From the NCBI GenBank assembly GCA_030844895.1, contig CM061229.1, positions 109,366,975 to 109,430,974 on the forward strand: 64,000 bases of DNA, given 5' to 3'. The DNA is from Ambrosia x helenae (lineage: Eukaryota > Streptophyta > Magnoliopsida > Asterales > Asteraceae). This document shows positions 44,374-55,189 of the stretch, piece after piece (the stretch's first letter is position 1; every line of letters begins with the position of its first letter). The notes below the pieces were generated by a model. It was not told where the DNA came from, made no database searches, and worked only from the letters and a program-made list of their open reading frames with translations. A program made the translations under genes and the position numbers.

Positions 44374-46436
44374 CTAGCAGGAACCTGCGCGTTGCAGCGG
44401 GGCTGCACGATGTTAGGCTATATATAATTGGTATATATATATATATATGTATATGTATAATTGATATGTATAGCTTTAAGACTTGTAAGTGTAGCTTTAA
44501 GACTTGTTTTATTGGTAAAAAAAAGATAACCATAGAGGATATAGTTATATAGTGATGATATATATTATTATTATTATTACTATTACTACTACTCATACTA
44601 CTACTACTACTATTATTATTACTATTACTATAGATTTTCTGACTAAGTGATAGCATAAATGTTAAAGAAAGTATAAAATTGACTTATAGTACAAATATTT
44701 TATGCATAGGAGTAGAAAGTGAAATAGAGTTAGACGTTAGTTTGTATTAAATACCATGCGATGTGAAATTAACCCAAAGTGTGATAGTCACTCAATTGAC
44801 AACGTGTTTTGATGTTGCACATCATTATCAAATTCTAAAATTTAATATTTTGCCTATGGAAAACATCAAGGATAACGGAACAGACAGGTTGAGGTCAAAA
44901 CCGAGTACTTTTTAGTGTCGGTTGAAATGAGTCGGCCTGAAAACATTTCTTTATTCATCTAAAAGATCATTAAAAATGAATGCGGTAAATATGATTATGA
45001 AAACTGTATTAATCCAATATTCATCCAAGTTCTATGAAGGAAATCGCTTATAAATTTATTTGCGTTGAAAATACACCTTAGGCGACTTTCAAACTGATCT
45101 GTTTTTTTCTCTTAAAATACGAATTTCATTCATCAGCTCTAGATACTGGTGTGTCAATAGATTATATATTTTAGGTATCTTTAATAGTCTCACAAAAAAC
45201 TCTTTGATAAATTTACAAATAATTTATTTTTTGATATAATAGCTTCATTTTGATCAAAATAACTTCACGTTGCAAGATTTTGGTATTTTTATCACATATA
45301 CACAATCAAATACAGTCACACAGTAGTACTCATACAAAGTTTCCGCCATTAAAAGTTACACACACACACAAAACACATTCAAATGCATACGATAAAACTA
45401 ATAACCTTATTTGTATCTTCTTTCTTTTCTTACGGTTATAAACGACAATCAGATCATCGTCAGAATTTAACCCCACCAAAATCTAATCTTGTTAGCTCAA
45501 ATGACCCAACTAATCGACCCAAAAAAACGTAAGGAAAACACAAGGAGTCGGTATTTTGTCGCACGAGGGTGAAACAAATAGGAAGGTGAGTCACCGGCGA
45601 CAGTGGTGGTCCGCTATTCTGGTCACCGATCTTTAGTTTGAGCAAAAGGAGTGGCGACGTTGGTTCTGTGCGACTGTGCCAGAAGTAAACGGAACGGTGG
45701 TGTCAAAGTGATGCGTGTGTGGTGATGGTCCCGAAACTTTGGTCGGAGAAACAAGGAGGCCGAGAGAAGAGATGATTGGTGAGTTGGGTTTTATGATGAG
45801 TTCCAAATCGGTTTCGTTGCGTAATTAATTGTTTTGATGAAACGATTTAATGGCAATGATAAAATGGTTGTTCCATTTTGTGGTTTAATGGTAGGGTAAG
45901 GTAAAGGTCACAGTCAAATTCAATGGTTGTCTTTATACTTTAGTAATAATTTTACACATAAATTAAAATAAAAATGAGTTCCTCAAGATGAAGGCGAAGG
46001 TATCAAATTTAAACCAAAGTGTTTCAAGAGAGGTGATATATGCATCATCGTTTCCTTCATTTACACTTAATTTTACTTTTGTATTGTATAATTTGGTGAG
46101 CTACAAAGTAGAAATGACAGTGTATAGATTACCTCCACTTATAGACCCATAAGTGTGTGACTCAGAATGAGAACCAAAGCATGAGAGTTTGATGAATATG
46201 ATATGATTTACATTAAAATTATGAAAGGTAGGGTAAGGTAAAGGCCACATTCAAAACATAAATTAATTTAACTTTCTTTTAGTAACCATCTAATTGTAGA
46301 GTTTAATAAAGATAGATTTAATTGTTTTCTTAAATGTGTTTTACCAATTTAATTAAATTACTATTTTACCCATGTAGATAAATATAAAATGACCATTTTA
46401 GTCGTCCAACGTACACTATATAGTAGTAAGTATAGA
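44374..46436 (-). mobile_element. Candidate Helitron B, minus strand
   Basis: On the minus strand it begins TCTATACTTACTACTATATA (5' end at 46436, or a few bases further because of ATAGAT repeats) and ends with a GC-rich hairpin (GCAGC...GCTGC near 44385-44405), then CTAG at 44374. It is flanked by A and T. It is about 2.06 kb with no recognised gene. It holds ATT/ACT microsatellites at 44565-44636. Confidence 0.6.
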
Positions 46437-48704
46437 TATAGATATAGATTAATACATAACTTTTGAGATTTTAGGTATTCAGAGTGTACTTAAAGTATGT
46501 TCAAAAACTAGTTTTGTTTATTAGGCAGATCAAAGCCCAAACCCATTAAACCTTCCCGGTCCTTTTGTCTAACCACGTCCAGTCCCCAGATAGTATATGG
46601 GTTGGGCTGCTTACAAAACTGGATCGGTAAAGCGTGATCACAATCCATAACGTTTGCTTTGTCTATTTGGGCTCCTGATTTAGTTATTAAATATTTAAAT
46701 CTACTAGCTTGTAATTTGTAAATACAAAAAATATAAACTATTTTGTAAACTATGTATCCCATGTCATATTGTTAGCAAAAAAGAACAGAATCTAAAGGGA
46801 GAGATACCGTTCTCCATCTTTGGCATACTCTCATTAACGATCACATTAAAACTCTCATCATCTTTGGTTATTGTCTGTTTTTGTAAATTATGTATCCCAT
46901 GTGATCTTTTCATCAATTAATATGTAACTAGGATTCTATTACACCGTGCTTCGCGGTGGGAGCTCCTGTTGCGTTGAGGGTTTGGTGGACGTTAAAGATC
47001 CCGCGTCGCTATGGGAGCTCCTGTTGTGTGGAGGGTTTGGTGGACATAAAAGATAATATTACGTCACTGTTATTCTCGCGTTGGCTTGAAAAAAAATACT
47101 CGCGGCTAAAAGCTAAAAGTTTGGTGGTCAAAGCACTTGAACAATAACCAATATTTTATTAATTTTATTATTTTAATGTTATATTAGGGTGACAGAGGGA
47201 ATGGAATGAGAAAAAACAGGGGGGGGGGGGTGGATTAAATGAAATTTGGGGTTTTTAGATGGGAATGAAATGGAGGAGGTAATGGATGATTCCATTACCT
47301 TGACCAACCAAACACCTTTTTTTTTAATTCCATTTTAATGCTCCATTCCATTCCGCCTCTCATTTCTACATACCAAACGCTACTTAAGGTGTTTCCCGTA
47401 TACTGGTTTGTCTTTAGTCGGGATTCTTCCTGACCAATAGCTTTAGTGTTTGAAAAAGCCCCTTAGCAAGAATTCAAACCACAAAATATGTGATTTGAAT
47501 GATCAAAATAGATGTTGGCCCAATGGGATATTAATCAATGAAATTAAGCAAAATGACAATTTTTTTATTTAGTTAAAGTTCATGATGAATTTGGTAGCTA
47601 GAGTTATCTTTGAGTAATAGGATCTACTAAAAAATCACATATATCACATGTAATGTATTTGATACGGCAAGAGTTACACGACTTCTAAATAGACAAACAA
47701 CCTAAAACAAGACTTAACTTATAATAGATATAACTTTGACTTGTTTGAGTTACGGGTCTCATCAAAAGCGTGAATCATTAAATGTACTTAATACAGAGTT
47801 GATCCGAAGTTACATAGACAACATGCCTCCTCAATTTTATTTGTTTATTTAAGAAAAAAAAGAAGCTGATCTATCGTAAAAATGCGTGAATCGTGAATTC
47901 AATAGTCAAAGTTGAATACATTTTATCAAAATAATCATTGTTGTAAGGCTTACTTCTGCCTCTTTTTTTCTACATTGGCCCAAAAGTTGTATGTTGAGAA
48001 ACTGGTATTGTGACACTCTACAGTATTTTGAGAAAGTGGTACTTTGAAATCAGTTTATGTATATGTAGGCATATTGCCAGGCCCCATGCTTGACATGATT
48101 GGCTAGTGCGGATATAAACATGTTTCAAGCAAGCTATTTTTCATTTGATCAAAATTTCAAGCCAGTAACTAACTCACTTGAAGTATGCATTGCTTGAATT
48201 TTCTTTTAAAGCTCAAGTTTGTGGCTGCATGTTTTCAAATATTAAAGTTCAAGGATTTCAGCAGTCGAAGTTATTAATCACAAATTCATAATTATAGTAG
48301 GGTGTCTGCGCTTCACGATGGGAACAATATGTGCGTATGTTTAAAGGTCAATCTATTTGAAGTTGAATGAAATTGAGGAAACTTTCAAAAACATTATCTT
48401 GATGCAACAATGTAATAGTATTTTAGAGGTTGATCAAGTGTAACAAAAACATAAAATGATTGACCAAGGTGCACGTCTAGTTAAACTGGTAATAACAATA
48501 GATATTGTTGAATATGTGTTTATAACAAAATATTAATTTACTATTTTAGTCCCTTTGTGATGATCGTTGGGAAGAGGAAGTGTTGAAACTTGAAACCAGG
48601 TAATAACAATAATAATTGTTTAATAATAATTTATAAAATTATTACTGATTTACTATTTTTTGGGGAGAGAAACTCCTGAAACACAGATTTTTTCTTTAGA
48701 ACAA
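46437..48704. other. Noncoding region with another Helitron-like end and MITE remnants
   Basis: CTAG at 46928-46931 followed by CACCG/CGGTG hairpin sequence looks like the 3' end of a further minus-strand Helitron whose 5' end I could not place. A GGGAGCTCCTGTTG unit is tandemly repeated (46958-47055). At 47190-47385 lies a GGAATGG-rich sequence related to the MITE at 24408. The rest is AT-rich without genes. Confidence 0.45.
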
Positions 48705-49189
48705 CTAGTGGGAATGCCCGCGCGTTGCCGCGGGTGTCCCAACTGACTCTTTCGGATTTTTTAAATTTTATTCCATTCAGAAAAGTTGTTGCCATGGTTC
48801 GCATGCAACCTTATACTCATTTATATTCTATGGTATATAGCTTATCTTTTAAACATGTAAAAAACCTTGGAAAATAATCAAAAGAATGATCTTTTGATGA
48901 TGAATGGTTATTTATTTATCTTTTTTTTAAGAAGCCCAATTAGCGGCTAGCTGGCAGGGAACCACAGGCGCAAATACAAGTAACCTGATTTCAATGCCTA
49001 TACAATTTGTTAAATATAAATATAAATAAACAATGAAAATGTAAATCCAATCTTCCAATATAACAAACAAAGGGTTCTACTTAGAAACTAAAAACAAGAA
49101 CATGTCACACTAATTTGAATGAAATGCACATTTAACCCTACAAACTGTATCTAGGACGGGTTTAAGTTCCATTCCTTTCATAACTAACA

Positions 49190-49739
49190 ATCAGTTAAAC
49201 CAAACCGAACCACATTAAAGACATCTTCGTTCCTTGGCTTACTGGTAGTGCAATACATTTACAGATGTGCTCCTTTGTTGGTACAAGCGGGCATTTGTAC
49301 TGCTTGATATGTTCGGCTCTTGCTCGTGTTATCTTGACACATGACCCATGGAACCACCTCTCACAAATATCACCGCAGATTCAGAACTCATCAGCTGCAT
49401 AATTATCGCCACATGAACCACATAATGTGTCCTCATGTTCCTCCTCATCTTCATCCAAACCCTTTTCATCATCATCTTTTGGTGTTGAAGTTTTAGGATA
49501 TTTAGGTTGTGATTCAAACCCCTTTGCCTTTTAAGAAAATAAATTTTTAAAAAGTCAGCAACTTGCAACTGACCATGAAGTCAATAGAATTTGCGACGGA
49601 TAACCCTGTGTCGAAAAATTGAAATAGAGACACGAACCTTAGAGTTTGACTTTGACTGCTGTTCGACACAGTTGGCTTATCCTTCACTTGCTTCTTAGCC
49701 ACCCCTGACACAACTTTGAAAATTGTTGGGAGATCATTT
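49190..49739 (-). pseudogene. Captured Alfin-like PHD gene fragment, 3' portion
   Basis: From 49739 leftward the minus strand encodes NDLPTIFKVVSGVAKKQVKD (Alfin domain end) up to about 49639, a GT-AG-like intron (about 49638-49528), then an acidic linker (KGLDEDEEEHEDTLCGSCGD). The PHD finger follows, with ICGDICERWFHGSCV and ARAEHIKQYKCP. Alfin-like proteins are nuclear PHD proteins that bind trimethylated histone H3 Lys4. Here a TGA at 49383-49381 replaces the Trp codon of the PHD finger, and the last Cys of the zinc site is lost (KCPLV). The rest of the same exon lies beyond the copia insertion at 54521-54496. Confidence 0.85.
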
Positions 49740-49918
49740 TAAAGGTTTGTTTATTGTTGAATTTCTGAATGAATAATAAGAATACAAGGGGCCCTTTATA
49801 TAGGGAGAGATTACAAACAAACCCTAGCTATAAATATGGAAAGGATAAACATTGCTAAACATAAGATAAATCAAATTTAAACATAAAGAAGCCTCTAGAA
49901 TAATAATGTCGGTTAAGA
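49740..49918 (-). repeat. 3' LTR of copia 2
   Basis: 179 bp. The stop codon of pol (TAA, 49915-49913) lies within its first bases. Identical by eye to 54317-54495. Confidence 0.92.
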
Positions 49919-52900
49919 CTCCCCCGCAGTTCGAGCGGGCGTAGAACAGACGCTCAAACTGGTCCGAAAAGATTCGAAAAGTTGACGTGAAATCCCCTTC
50001 GTAAAAATATCCGCATACTGTAAAGATGACGGCACATGCAACACACGAATATCACCAACGCGGACTTTCTCACGGACAAAATGGATATCGATCTCTATGT
50101 GCTTCGTTCGCTGGTGCTGAACAGGATTATCCGAAAGATAAACGGCAGATACATTATCACAATAGATTACCGAGGCACGACGAAGAGGAAGATGTAACTC
50201 TAACAGCAAGTTTCGAAGCCATGTGGTTTCGGCAACGGCATTAGCAACAGCACGGTATTCAGCCTCGGCACTGGAGCGTGAGATAGTCGGCTGACGTTTG
50301 GAAGACCAAGAGACCAGGTTGTCACCAAGGAAGACACAGTAACCACTAGTAGACCGGCGAGTATCTGGACAACCACCCCAATCGGCATCAGAATAAGCAA
50401 CTAACGAGTGAGTGGCGGACTTAATGATGCGAATGCCATAAGTGAACGTGCCCTGAATATAACGAATAATCCGTTTGAGAAACGCATAATGAGGATCACG
50501 TGGCTGGTGCATGAATAAACAAATCTGCTGGACTGCATATGAAATATCCGGACGTGTGAAGGTGAGATATTGAAGAGCACCGGCAAGACTACGATATAAC
50601 GTAGGGTCATGAAATAAAGGCCCATCAGAAGCGCTAAGCTTCGCAGAAAGATCCACAGGGGTGGCACATGGTTTGCAGTTAGTCATATTGGCCCGTGAGA
50701 TGATGTCTTTTGCATATTGGGCTTGATCCAAAAAGAGCCCTGTTGCGTCCCTAGTGACCTTAATGCCGAGAAAATGGTGTAGTGGGCCCAAGTCGGTCAT
50801 GGCGAACTCTCGTGAGAGTATAGAAATAATCTCATGCAAAAAGGCATCGGAAGAAGCTGTAAGGACGATGTCATCAACGTATAATAATAAATATGCAACC
50901 TGATCACCCTTGTGACAAATAAATAAAGAGTTGTCACATGTGCTGCTACGAAAACCGTGAGCCAAAATGTAATTGGCAAAGCGCATATACCATGCGCGAG
51001 GGGCCTGCTTAAGCCCATATAGGGATTTCTTCAACCTGCAAACGAAATTGGGGTACCGCTTATCAACAAATCCAGGCGGTTGGTGCATGAAAACTGTCTC
51101 GTTTAGGTGCCCGTGGAGGAATGCATTCTTAACATCCAGCTGATGTATAGGCCAAGAGCGGGAAACTGCAATGGAGAGAACAGTTCGTATGGTGGCCGGT
51201 TTAACAACCGGGCTAAAAGTATCCTCACAATCGATTCCCACGGTTTGGGATTTCCCATTAACAACCAACCGAGCTTTATACCTTTCGAGAGTACCATCGG
51301 ATTTAAACTTGTGCTTAAAGAGCCACATACATCGAATGACCGGGCGATCAACCGGTCGTGGCACAAGCTCCCATGTTTCATTAACCTGTAACGCACTAAA
51401 CTCGGTCTGCATAGCATGTAACCAGTGAGGATCGGCAAAGGCATTGGCATAGGTCTTGGGTATGGGAGAGATGGTGGTAGTGTGTAGGATTTTCGCTTTG
51501 GAGCGAGTGGTCATGGGATGCGAGTTTAGTGTAGGGGCGGATGGAGGAGGAGGAGGGTTGGCCGTAGGCGGTGGTGGGTGAGCCGTGGGTAAGGGCTGTG
51601 TAGGAAGGGCTGCCGTGGCAGGTTGTGGGGCAGGTTGTGGCCGTGGTCTACGGGTATAAGTGATGGGGTAAGAGGTAGCGGCAGGGTGAGCGGGAGGAGG
51701 AACGGTGGAAGGGATAGGTAAGGTGGGTGGTGGACGGACAAATGAGAAACCCGGGGGGGTGGTCTCGTCTAGAAAGTTGTAAGAGGAGTGGGTAATAGGG
51801 ATGGTGAACGGAAAGGTGGTCTCGTCAAAAGTGACATGGCGAGAGATGTGAACCTTGCCGGTGGTAGGGTCGAAGCACCGGTAACCCCGAAAATCCGGGG
51901 GATAACCGAGAAAAATGCAACGAATGGATCTGGCATGTAATTTATGAGGTTGGGTGGCAGATTGGTTTGGGTAGCAGGCACACCCGAACACACGAAGGTG
52001 GTCATAGGTGGGGTGCCGGAGGTAAAGGACGAAGGTGGGTGTGTAAAAGTTTAGACGTTTAGTAGGTAAAATGTTGTGTAGGTAGGTGGCAGTGTGTAGT
52101 GCTTCGACCCAAAAGGAGGGGGGTAAATGGGCATGGACAAGTAGAGCGCGAATGATGTCGTTTAGACGACGAATCATTCGTTCGGCTCTGCCGTTTTGTG
52201 AGGAGGTTTGAGGGCAGGAAAAACGGAAAAGGAGACCGTTTTGAGTGGCAAAGGTCTTGAAGGCATTATTGTCAAATTCACCGCCTAGGTCACATTGGAA
52301 TGTTTTAATGTTTCGTTGAAACTGGGTGGCAATAAGGCGGTGAAATTTGACAAATGTGGGAAAAGTTTCAGACTTGTATCTGAGCGGATATACCCAGATA
52401 AAGTGAGAAAAATTATCAATTAAGACCATATAATATTTATAGCCAGATTTACTTAGTATTGGTGAGGTCCATAAATCACAGTGAATTATATCAAAAGGCG
52501 AAAAAGTAAACGAATTAGACTCATAAAAAGGAAGACGTTTACTATTAGATAAATGGCATGAATTACAAAAACTAGAAAGTTGTCGTTTATTACAAGAAAA
52601 AGCAAAATTACGACTAAGAATATCTAAGACTTGGGAGCCAGGATGTCCAAGTCTGTCATGCCATGGTAGAGATGAGATGGTGAGAGAGCAAGCTTGAGGC
52701 GGAAGTGTTGGTGGTGTGATCGGATAGAGCTCCCCCGTGCTATTGTGGCGGGACAGGTGGCGTCCCGTTTTGAGGTCCTTCAAAGAAAAACCAAACGGAT
52801 CAAATTCAATAGACACATTATTTTCACGGGTGAAGCGTCTAACAGATAATAAAGTTTTAATTATTTTAGGGCTAAAAAGGATATTGGGTAGGATATAGGT

Positions 52901-53419
52901 ACGGTTGAGGATTGGGAGGTAGCCCGTGCCAGAACCCTCAACAGGTAAAACATTGCCGTCGCCGACCAAAATTTTAGTGGAAACAGGAAAAGAATCAGGG
53001 CGAGAAATTATACCTTTATTGTTGGAGACGGTCCGTTCAGCTCCAGTGTCAAAGTAAAGGTTCGGGTCCGTGTAGGCCAGCTGAGATGTTTGATAAGCAG
53101 CACTGAGATCCGATGGGTTTAGGGCATCAAACTGGTACTGGGGCTGCTGTGGTTGTGCTGGGCCGTACGGGCTGAAACCAAACTGCTGCGGGTATCCAGT
53201 AAAGTGGGCCGAAGAGTGGGATTGTTGGGCTGGCTGATTGGGCCTCCAAGGTGATTGTGAGGGGTAGGGGCATGGAGGTGTTTGCCACCAGGCCCATTGG
53301 GGATAAGAAGAAGGTTGAAAGGCCCAATTGGAATTTGGGCGATACCCGCGTCCCCTTGCTGAGCGGCCTCTGCCGCGATACCCGCGTCCACGTCCCTGTA
53401 GTACTGCTGTGGAGAAGGG
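49913..53419 (-). CDS. Copia 2 pol (PR, INT, RT, RNase H)
   Basis: The pol frame is open from just after a TGA at 53422-53420 down to 49913. An internal ATG at 52969 starts 1018 codons but is unlikely to be the true start. Upstream of it, in the same frame, lies the protease motif FDTGAE (about 53050). Numbering from 52969: GAG-pre-integrase with His104, His109, Cys135 and Cys138; integrase DD35E with Asp165, Asp227 and Glu263; a Pro-rich linker (405-480); RT with catalytic LDVKNAF (Asp612) and YVDD (697-700); RNase H with Asp863, Glu904 and Asp938. It is the replication polyprotein of a Ty1/copia element. No stop was seen, but the frame is out of register with gag by one base. Confidence 0.92.
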   Translation of the reverse strand, partial: PFSTAVLQGRGRGYRGRGRSARGRGYRPNSNWAFQPSSYPQWAWWQTPPCPYPSQSPWRPNQPAQQSHSSAHFTGYPQQFGFSPYGPAQPQQPQYQFDALNPSDLSAAYQTSQLAYTDPNLYFDTGAERTVSNNKGIISRPDSFPVSTKILVGDGNVLPVEGSGTGYLPILNRTYILPNILFSPKIIKTLLSVRRFTRENNVSIEFDPFGFSLKDLKTGRHLSRHNSTGELYPITPPTLPPQACSLTISSLPWHDRLGHPGSQVLDILSRNFAFSCNKRQLSSFCNSCHLSNSKRLPFYESNSFTFSPFDIIHCDLWTSPILSKSGYKYYMVLIDNFSHFIWVYPLRYKSETFPTFVKFHRLIATQFQRNIKTFQCDLGGEFDNNAFKTFATQNGLLFRFSCPQTSSQNGRAERMIRRLNDIIRALLVHAHLPPSFWVEALHTATYLHNILPTKRLNFYTPTFVLYLRHPTYDHLRVFGCACYPNQSATQPHKLHARSIRCIFLGYPPDFRGYRCFDPTTGKVHISRHVTFDETTFPFTIPITHSSYNFLDETTPPGFSFVRPPPTLPIPSTVPPPAHPAATSYPITYTRRPRPQPAPQPATAALPTQPLPTAHPPPPTANPPPPPSAPTLNSHPMTTRSKAKILHTTTISPIPKTYANAFADPHWLHAMQTEFSALQVNETWELVPRPVDRPVIRCMWLFKHKFKSDGTLERYKARLVVNGKSQTVGIDCEDTFSPVVKPATIRTVLSIAVSRSWPIHQLDVKNAFLHGHLNETVFMHQPPGFVDKRYPNFVCRLKKSLYGLKQAPRAWYMRFANYILAHGFRSSTCDNSLFICHKGDQVAYLLLYVDDIVLTASSDAFLHEIISILSREFAMTDLGPLHHFLGIKVTRDATGLFLDQAQYAKDIISRANMTNCKPCATPVDLSAKLSASDGPLFHDPTLYRSLAGALQYLTFTRPDISYAVQQICLFMHQPRDPHYAFLKRIIRYIQGTFTYGIRIIKSATHSLVAYSDADWGGCPDTRRSTSGYCVFLGDNLVSWSSKRQPTISRSSAEAEYRAVANAVAETTWLRNLLLELHLPLRRASVIYCDNVSAVYLSDNPVQHQRTKHIEIDIHFVREKVRVGDIRVLHVPSSLQYADIFTKGISRQLFESFRTSLSVCSTPARTAGES

Positions 53420-54165
53420 TCAGCGGCGTCCCCTGATGGCCGCTGGGAGGCGTTGTGACCGGAAGGCTGGGTCGGAGGGGAGGGTCCGGTACTGGTGGCG
53501 GCGAGAACAGAGGAAGATTTGGGTTTACGTGCTTCCTGCCGCAGGACTTCATCGGCCAGCATAGTACGCGCCGAATCCCAGTCAGCTTGCTGTTGGTTGA
53601 TTAAGGCGGCAGTAGTATCATATTCTGCAGGGAGACCACAAACCAGGGTAAGAACGAGTCGTGACTCGGGTACCGGTTGATCGACATCGCGCAATTGGTC
53701 GGCTAAACTCTTTAATTGCTGACAATAATCATCCACGGAGCTGCACTGATCCAGGCTGAGGTTAACAAAACGTGTTTCAAGGGCCGCTGCTTTCGCCTGC
53801 TTGTTACTAAGGTATTTCTTTTCAAGTTTTAGCCATGTAGTTCGAGCCGAGGCTTCGGTATCCAGGATGTCCGGCAAAATACCATCAGCCAGCGTGCTGT
53901 AAATCCACTGAGAGACCAGCGCGTCTAATTCTTTCCATTCCGAATAGTTGGGATCAGTTGGGTTAGGGGGTGGTGTGGTGTCGATGTGATCAAGGACCTT
54001 ATACGCCATGGCATGAAGCTTAAAGAGCTTTACCCATGAGGTATAAGTGACCGTGGTTCCATCGAGGGTACGGATTTTACTATTAATGTTGGTTACGGAA
54101 TAAGCGGGGTGAAGGGAATGAGGTTTAGATGGTTCGGATGGGGTGGGCTGATCTGATTTTGTCAT
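53119..54165 (-). CDS. Copia 2 gag (frame-shifted relative to pol)
   Basis: The ATG at 54165 opens 348 codons. They contain a copia gag domain (Retrotran_gag_2-like; LDALVSQWIYSTL, SWVKLFKLHA, TWLKLEKKY and the Leu-rich C-terminal region). Near 53394-53396, in a short G-run, the homologous reading switches to the pol frame. In that frame an Arg-Gly-rich stretch (RGRGYRGRGR) follows, where many elements have a CCHC zinc knuckle. After the shift point the annotated gag frame is missense and ends at 53119. Copia gag and pol are usually one frame, so this is probably a one-base deletion that stops pol production. A sequencing error in the G-run, or frameshifting during translation, remains possible. 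Confidence 0.88.
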   Translation of the reverse strand: MTKSDQPTPSEPSKPHSLHPAYSVTNINSKIRTLDGTTVTYTSWVKLFKLHAMAYKVLDHIDTTPPPNPTDPNYSEWKELDALVSQWIYSTLADGILPDILDTEASARTTWLKLEKKYLSNKQAKAAALETRFVNLSLDQCSSVDDYCQQLKSLADQLRDVDQPVPESRLVLTLVCGLPAEYDTTAALINQQQADWDSARTMLADEVLRQEARKPKSSSVLAATSTGPSPPTQPSGHNASQRPSGDAADPSPQQYYRDVDAGIAAEAAQQGDAGIAQIPIGPFNLLLIPNGPGGKHLHAPTPHNHLGGPISQPNNPTLRPTLLDTRSSLVSARTAQHNHSSPSTSLMP

Positions 54166-54316
54166 GGTGTATAGGCTGCTGGTAGCCGGGTAGGGCAGTG
54201 AAAGAAACCTGCGAAAAAACTGAAGTGGCCGAAGCCTGTGAAATAAGTTGCGGCCGTAGCCGGTAAGAAAAAAGGAACGAAAATTGTAGGCAATCAGAAC
54301 CGAAGCTCTGATACCA

Positions 54317-54495
54317 TAAAGGTTTGTTTATTGTTGAATTTCTGAATGAATAATAAGAATACAAGGGGCCCTTTATATAGGGAGAGATTACAAACAAACC
54401 CTAGCTATAAATATGGAAAGGATAAACATTGCTAAACATAAGATAAATCAAATTTAAACATAAAGAAGCCTCTAGAATAATAATGTCGGTTAAGA
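54317..54495 (-). repeat. 5' LTR of copia 2
   Basis: 179 bp, identical by eye to the 3' LTR. The minus strand contains CTATATAAAGGGC, a clear TATA box near 54370-54382. Confidence 0.92.
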
Positions 54496-54521
54496 CATTT
54501 ATCATGTTAAATAGGCGTTTC
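54496..54521 (-). pseudogene. Captured Alfin-like fragment, 5' part of the interrupted exon
   Basis: After an intron acceptor (TTGACCAG, ending 54522) the minus strand encodes KRLFNMIN, continuing across the copia insertion into DLPTIF at 49739. The presence of the intron shows genomic DNA was captured, not a processed copy. Confidence 0.75.
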
Positions 54522-54677
54522 CTGGTCAACAAAAAAATTATAAAAGGTTACATCCGGGTACAAGTTCCAACAATTTCCATAAATATATTATGAAAACAAA
54601 TTTAAACATAGAAAGATAATAATAGAAGCTCGCCAAAGGATTGGTAAATGCTTCTTTAATTCACCGAACAAAGATAT

Positions 54678-54762
54678 CTAAATTTCCGCCATACGAAGCT
54701 CGCCACCAAGCCCTACTTCTCCAATGAATGCTACGTTGCTAGGGATAGGAAATTCGAGAAAA
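54678..54762 (-). pseudogene. Captured RadA-like gene exon
   Basis: After an AG acceptor the minus strand reads FLEFPIPSNVAFIGEVGLG and then GELRMAE to a TAG at 54680-54678. This is the conserved C-terminal segment of plant and bacterial RadA/Sms, a RecA-related DNA repair ATPase with a Lon-like domain. Only this one exon is present, so it cannot make a working protein. It lies on the same strand as the Alfin-like pieces. Confidence 0.75.
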
Positions 54763-54911
54763 CTAAGGACCACAAACCCAAATGTATTTTAGATACACGA
54801 TTTTGCAAATTAAAGTTGTAAAGGTAGAAACTATACAACATGCCTGCTACATAATTAATCGAATTAAAGAAGCATTTACCAAACAGAATGTGGAACACTA
54901 CAGTTACATCT

Positions 54912-55125
54912 ACGAAAAGAACCTTTTGAATTTGAGTCATAATATCATGGAATGAAGAGTTCTTTGAATATGAAGAGAGTGCCTCCAAATTTGATGCTAA
55001 AATTGAACAATATTGTTCGATTTGCATAGACAAAAGATGAACGTCCGTATTTGTCTCATATTTACAATCAAGAAACGAAAGAATATTTTGATAGCTCTGC
55101 AAAATATCCGGAAACAATCGACTGA
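54912..55125 (-). pseudogene. Exon-like fragment of an unrecognised gene
   Basis: On the minus strand an acceptor-like ATTTCAG is followed by an open segment encoding RLFPDILQSYQNILSFLDCK and TNTDVHLLSMQIEQYCSILA, ending IMTQIQK before a GT. Base and codon use look coding. I do not recognise the family. It is likely a third captured fragment in Helitron C. Confidence 0.5.
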
Positions 55126-55189
55126 AATTAGCTAATGTAAAGAAAAAAGAAATAGTGTTGAGGCAGGTTGGCTTGGGTGACCCATAGAC

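Larger units (their letters stand above)
49740..54495 (-). mobile_element. Ty1/copia element 2, young, inserted in the Alfin-like exon
   Basis: Target duplicates CATTT lie at 49735-49739 and 54496-54500. The 179-bp LTRs (49740-49918 and 54317-54495) look identical throughout. On the minus strand the PBS TGGTATCAGAGC directly follows the 5' LTR (ends 54317), and GCGGGGGAG directly precedes the 3' LTR. The LTR ends are TCTTAA...CCTTTA, not TG...CA. Gag-pol is nearly complete. Confidence 0.93.

Noticed and set aside
49329..49568. 79-codon minus frame over the PHD finger
   Set aside because: It is out of frame with the recognisable PHD finger, which lies one frame away with a stop.
49329..54762. 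A single functional Alfin-like host gene disrupted by copia
   Set aside because: The fragment also has a stop in the PHD finger, lacks the first Alfin exons, and is joined to RadA-like sequence, so capture fits better than a once-intact gene here.
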